NCBI GenBank assembly: GCA_900545825.1 | Contig: URAS01000010.1 | Location: 1 to 64,000 of the forward strand | Direction: 5' to 3' | Source of the DNA: an uncultured Actinomyces sp. | Lineage (GTDB): Bacteria; Actinomycetota; Actinomycetes; Actinomycetales; Actinomycetaceae | DNA length: 64,000 bases | Shown here: positions 61,825-64,000 of the stretch, piece after piece | Numbering within the stretch: position 1 is the first letter of the stretch | How the letters are laid out: every line of letters starts with the position of its first letter | Translations under genes and position numbers: made by a program | The notes under the pieces: generated by a model | Database searches by the model: none | Told to the model about the DNA's origin: nothing | What the model saw: only the letters and a program-made list of their open reading frames with translations

Positions 61825-62493
61825 ATGCTCGAACAAATGAAGGAAGAGGTCTGCGAAGGCAACCTCGCTCTTGCGCGTCACCACCTCGTGGCGTGGACCG
61901 GCGGCAACCTGTCGGCCATTGACCGCGAGAAAGGTGTCATCGTCATCAAGCCGTCGGGAATGCTCTACGACGATATGAAGCCTGCCGACATGGTCGTCGT
62001 CGACCTCGACGGCAAGGTCGTCGAGGGTGACCACGGGCCCAGCTCGGACACCCTGTCGCACCTGCAGATTTACAAGGGTCGCGAGGACGTCGGCTCCGTT
62101 ATTCACACCCACTCGACGTTTGCGACGGCGTTTGCCGCACTGGGCCGCGAAATCCCGTGCTGCCTGACGGCCGTGGCCGACGAGTTCGGGGGCCCGGTTC
62201 CGTGTGGCGGCTACGCCCGCATCGGCACCGACGAGATCGGCAAGGAACTGCTCGCCAACATCGGGCACTCCCCGGCGATCCTTATGCGCCAGCACGGCGT
62301 GTTCACGATCGGCCCGACGATCACCAAGGCCCTCCAGGCCGCCGTCATGGTCGAGGACATCGCGAAGACCGTGGCGATCGCGTCGCTCATGGGGCAGGTC
62401 GAGGAGCTGCCGCAAGACGAAATCGCCAGCAACTATGACAGGTATTCGAACCGTTACGGAACCATGCACGCATCGCAGGGGGTGCAGCAATGA
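61825..62493 (+). CDS. ulaF: L-ribulose-5-phosphate 4-epimerase (AraD/UlaF/SgbE-like)
   Basis: 222 residues, class II aldolase fold. TGGNLSAIDREKGVIVIKPSG binds phosphate, SSDTLSHLQIYKG carries Ser-Ser-Asp, VIHTHSTFATAFAALG provides zinc ligands, and MRQHGVFTIGPT the third histidine. VEDIAKTVAIASLMG completes the family pattern. It converts L-ribulose-5-phosphate into D-xylulose-5-phosphate, which enters the pentose phosphate pathway. Its end overlaps the kinase ATG (ATGA). The same reaction in arabinose pathways is AraD, but no araA or araB is present. Confidence 0.92.
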   Translation: MLEQMKEEVCEGNLALARHHLVAWTGGNLSAIDREKGVIVIKPSGMLYDDMKPADMVVVDLDGKVVEGDHGPSSDTLSHLQIYKGREDVGSVIHTHSTFATAFAALGREIPCCLTAVADEFGGPVPCGGYARIGTDEIGKELLANIGHSPAILMRQHGVFTIGPTITKALQAAVMVEDIAKTVAIASLMGQVEELPQDEIASNYDRYSNRYGTMHASQGVQQ

Positions 62494-63443
62494 CAACTTT
62501 TGATTTGACGACGATTGGCGAGGGCCAGATCCGTTTGACGTCGCATCGTGGCGACCGTTTGGGGAACGCCCGTGAACTGCGGATGTCGGCGGCTTGCTCC
62601 GAGGCGAATGTCTCGGGACTGCTTGCCCAGCTGGGTCGCCAGTGCTCGTGGGCCACGATTCTGGCCCGCGGGCCGCTGGCCAAGCGCATCCTCTCGGAAT
62701 ACCGCTCGGCGGGTGTCGACCTGTCGAACGTTGTCCGTGTCGACGAGGGCCGGGTTGCCCTCTACTTCATGGAGCCGGGCGAATACCCGATGCCCGCGCG
62801 TGTCACCTACGACCGCGAGCACACGCCGTTCCGCGAGATGAGGATCGACCAGTTCAACTGGGAGTCGATGCTCGACACCAAGCTCGTCTTCGTTACGGGC
62901 ATCACGGCGGCGCTCACCGAGAACACCGCCAAGGTCCTCACCTACTTCGTCGACCAGGCCGCCGAGCGCGGCATCAAGGTCATCCTCGACGTTAACTACC
63001 GCTCGATGCTGTGGGGCCCCGAGGACGCCCACCGCGTCCTCGACCCGATCGCGCGCAAGGCCTCCGTCGTCTTCTCGTCGCGCAAGGACACGGGCATCGT
63101 GTGGGGGATCGAGGGCAAGGGCGCCGAGGTCTCGCGCAAGCTGCGCGAGGAACTGGGCGTCGACTATGTTGTCTCGACCGATCAGATCGCGGGCGTCTAC
63201 ATGTCCGGGTTCGACACGGGCGAGCGTGAATTCCCCGTTCAGCAGGTCCCGGTCGTCGACCGTCCGGGTGCCGGTGACTCCTTCGTCGGAGGCACCATCC
63301 ACGGTTATCTGCAGGGCGACATTGCCGCCGGCGTCCTCTACGGGCAGCGCACGAGCGCGTACGCGTTGACGCACCACGGCGACCTTACCTATTTCTCTCC
63401 GCAGGAACTCGATATCCCTGTCACTACCGACATCGTGCGCTGA
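62490..63443 (+). CDS. PfkB-family carbohydrate kinase
   Basis: 317 residues. Ribokinase fold of the 2-keto-3-deoxygluconate-kinase-like group: DLTTIGEGQIRLT and AACSEANVSGLLAQLG at the substrate site, YFMEPGEYPMPARVTYDR, VILDVNYRSMLWGPEDA, and the catalytic, anion-hole motif DRPGAGDSFVGG near residue 255. It uses ATP to phosphorylate a sugar, sugar acid or lactone; the substrate is unknown. Because the operon has a permease and not a PTS, this kinase is the obvious source of the phosphate needed by UlaD. Confidence 0.9.
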   Translation: MTTFDLTTIGEGQIRLTSHRGDRLGNARELRMSAACSEANVSGLLAQLGRQCSWATILARGPLAKRILSEYRSAGVDLSNVVRVDEGRVALYFMEPGEYPMPARVTYDREHTPFREMRIDQFNWESMLDTKLVFVTGITAALTENTAKVLTYFVDQAAERGIKVILDVNYRSMLWGPEDAHRVLDPIARKASVVFSSRKDTGIVWGIEGKGAEVSRKLREELGVDYVVSTDQIAGVYMSGFDTGEREFPVQQVPVVDRPGAGDSFVGGTIHGYLQGDIAAGVLYGQRTSAYALTHHGDLTYFSPQELDIPVTTDIVR

Positions 63444-63491
63444 CGCACGCCATGTCCCCATCCACTCATCGTTGAGTGAGGAGTTTTTCTT

Positions 63492-64000
63492 ATGAGTGAT
63501 CAACCCACACGGCTGACCGCGATGCAACAAATCGACTCGAGGCAACACCTGACGGGTCACCAGAAATCGGTCATTTGGCTGGCTGTTTTGGGTAACGTGT
63601 CGGAGTTCTTTGACATGTTCCTTATCGGCTTCGCGGTCTCGCTGCTCACCAAGCCGTGGCACCTGACGGGCTTCGAAACCGGCACGATCCTGGCCTGCTC
63701 GGGCCTGGGCACCGTCATTGGCGCGATTTTGTGGGGCCGCATGGCCGACAAGTATGGCCGCAAGCACGCGTTCACCTGGTGCATTCTGCTGTTCGTCGTC
63801 TTCACAGGCGTGTCCGTGTTTACCCCGAACCGCGCCTGGGCGCTGCTGGCGATCCTTCGTATTCTCGTGGGCGCCGGCGTCGGCGGCCTCAACATCACGT
63901 CGATTCCCTACGTCCAGGAATTCGTTCCGGCCTCGAAGCGTGGCTTCCTCTCCGGCCTCGCCTCGGTGTTCATCCCCGCCGGCCTGTTCCTTGGCGCGAT
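63492..64000 (+). CDS. MFS sugar or sugar-acid transporter (partial)
   Basis: The first 169 residues are present; the gene runs off the window. GTGAGGAG precedes the ATG. After a polar start come helices VIWLAVLGNVSEFFDMFLIG, TGTILACSGLGTVIGAILWG and AFTWCILLFVVFTGVSVF. MFS motif A is GRMADKYGRKHAF, and ILRILVGAGVGGLNITSIPYVQEFVPASKRGFLSG fits the sugar/metabolite-proton symporter class. Position after the kinase indicates import of the operon's unphosphorylated substrate. Confidence 0.9.
   Translation, partial: MSDQPTRLTAMQQIDSRQHLTGHQKSVIWLAVLGNVSEFFDMFLIGFAVSLLTKPWHLTGFETGTILACSGLGTVIGAILWGRMADKYGRKHAFTWCILLFVVFTGVSVFTPNRAWALLAILRILVGAGVGGLNITSIPYVQEFVPASKRGFLSGLASVFIPAGLFLGA

Overview
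The window is a high-GC chromosomal segment of an actinobacterium. The markers are WhiB, the MtrA-MtrB-LpqB set, a SigR/SigH-type sigma factor with an RsrA-like anti-sigma factor, the 24-residue ribosomal protein bL37, the fused 2-oxoglutarate decarboxylase Kgd, an Arg/Asp-rich Rho and several actinobacteria-only families (DUF5719, DUF3499, Rv3235, DUF6912, TIGR03089). The gene set and order look most like Actinomycetaceae, but the sequence alone does not fix genus or species. No phage, insertion sequence, integrase or CRISPR array is visible.

Layout. 1-4.2 kb holds the end of a membrane-protein gene, two tandem GT2 glycosyltransferases, manA and a TIGR03089 gene. 4.3-16.1 kb is the conserved block whiB, large membrane GT2, DUF5719, a degenerate zincin, DUF3499, mtrA-mtrB-lpqB, comF and hpf. 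16.2-24.9 kb has secA, a LysM membrane protein with an Rv3235-family partner, a small HTH protein and a SAF/CpaE-like pair. 24.9-31.4 kb has sbcDC, an AroD-like pseudoenzyme, bL37 and the sigR-rsrA pair under a SigR-type promoter. 31.4-44.5 kb carries doxX, aroA, rsgA, hisN, an SGNH-like gene, kgd, two CNNM/CBS membrane proteins, an M23 peptidase, a GDPD, rpiB and tRNA-Arg(CCG). 44.5-54.2 kb has an MFS gene, argS, lysA, a small disturbed region (palindromic repeat, lipoprotein gene with a stop at its lipobox cysteine, probable frameshifted neighbour), then hom-thrC-thrB. Rho follows.

The right end (56.3-64 kb) is a sugar or sugar-acid module: glpD, a SorC-family regulator, and divergently a phosphotriesterase-type lactonase, UlaD-like decarboxylase, UlaE-like 3-epimerase, UlaF/AraD-like 4-epimerase, a PfkB kinase and an MFS transporter running off the window. 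It resembles the lower half of the L-ascorbate (Ula) pathway, but inside the window there is no PTS transporter and no UlaG. A kinase plus permease seems to supply the phosphorylated substrate, and a PTE-fold enzyme takes the lactonase role. This is the best candidate here for an undescribed system.

Two further themes recur. Several genes show a TANNNT -10 box exactly six bases before the start codon, predicting leaderless mRNAs. Three conserved-family proteins (zincin, type I dehydroquinate dehydratase, SGNH hydrolase) have lost their catalytic residues while staying in conserved positions.
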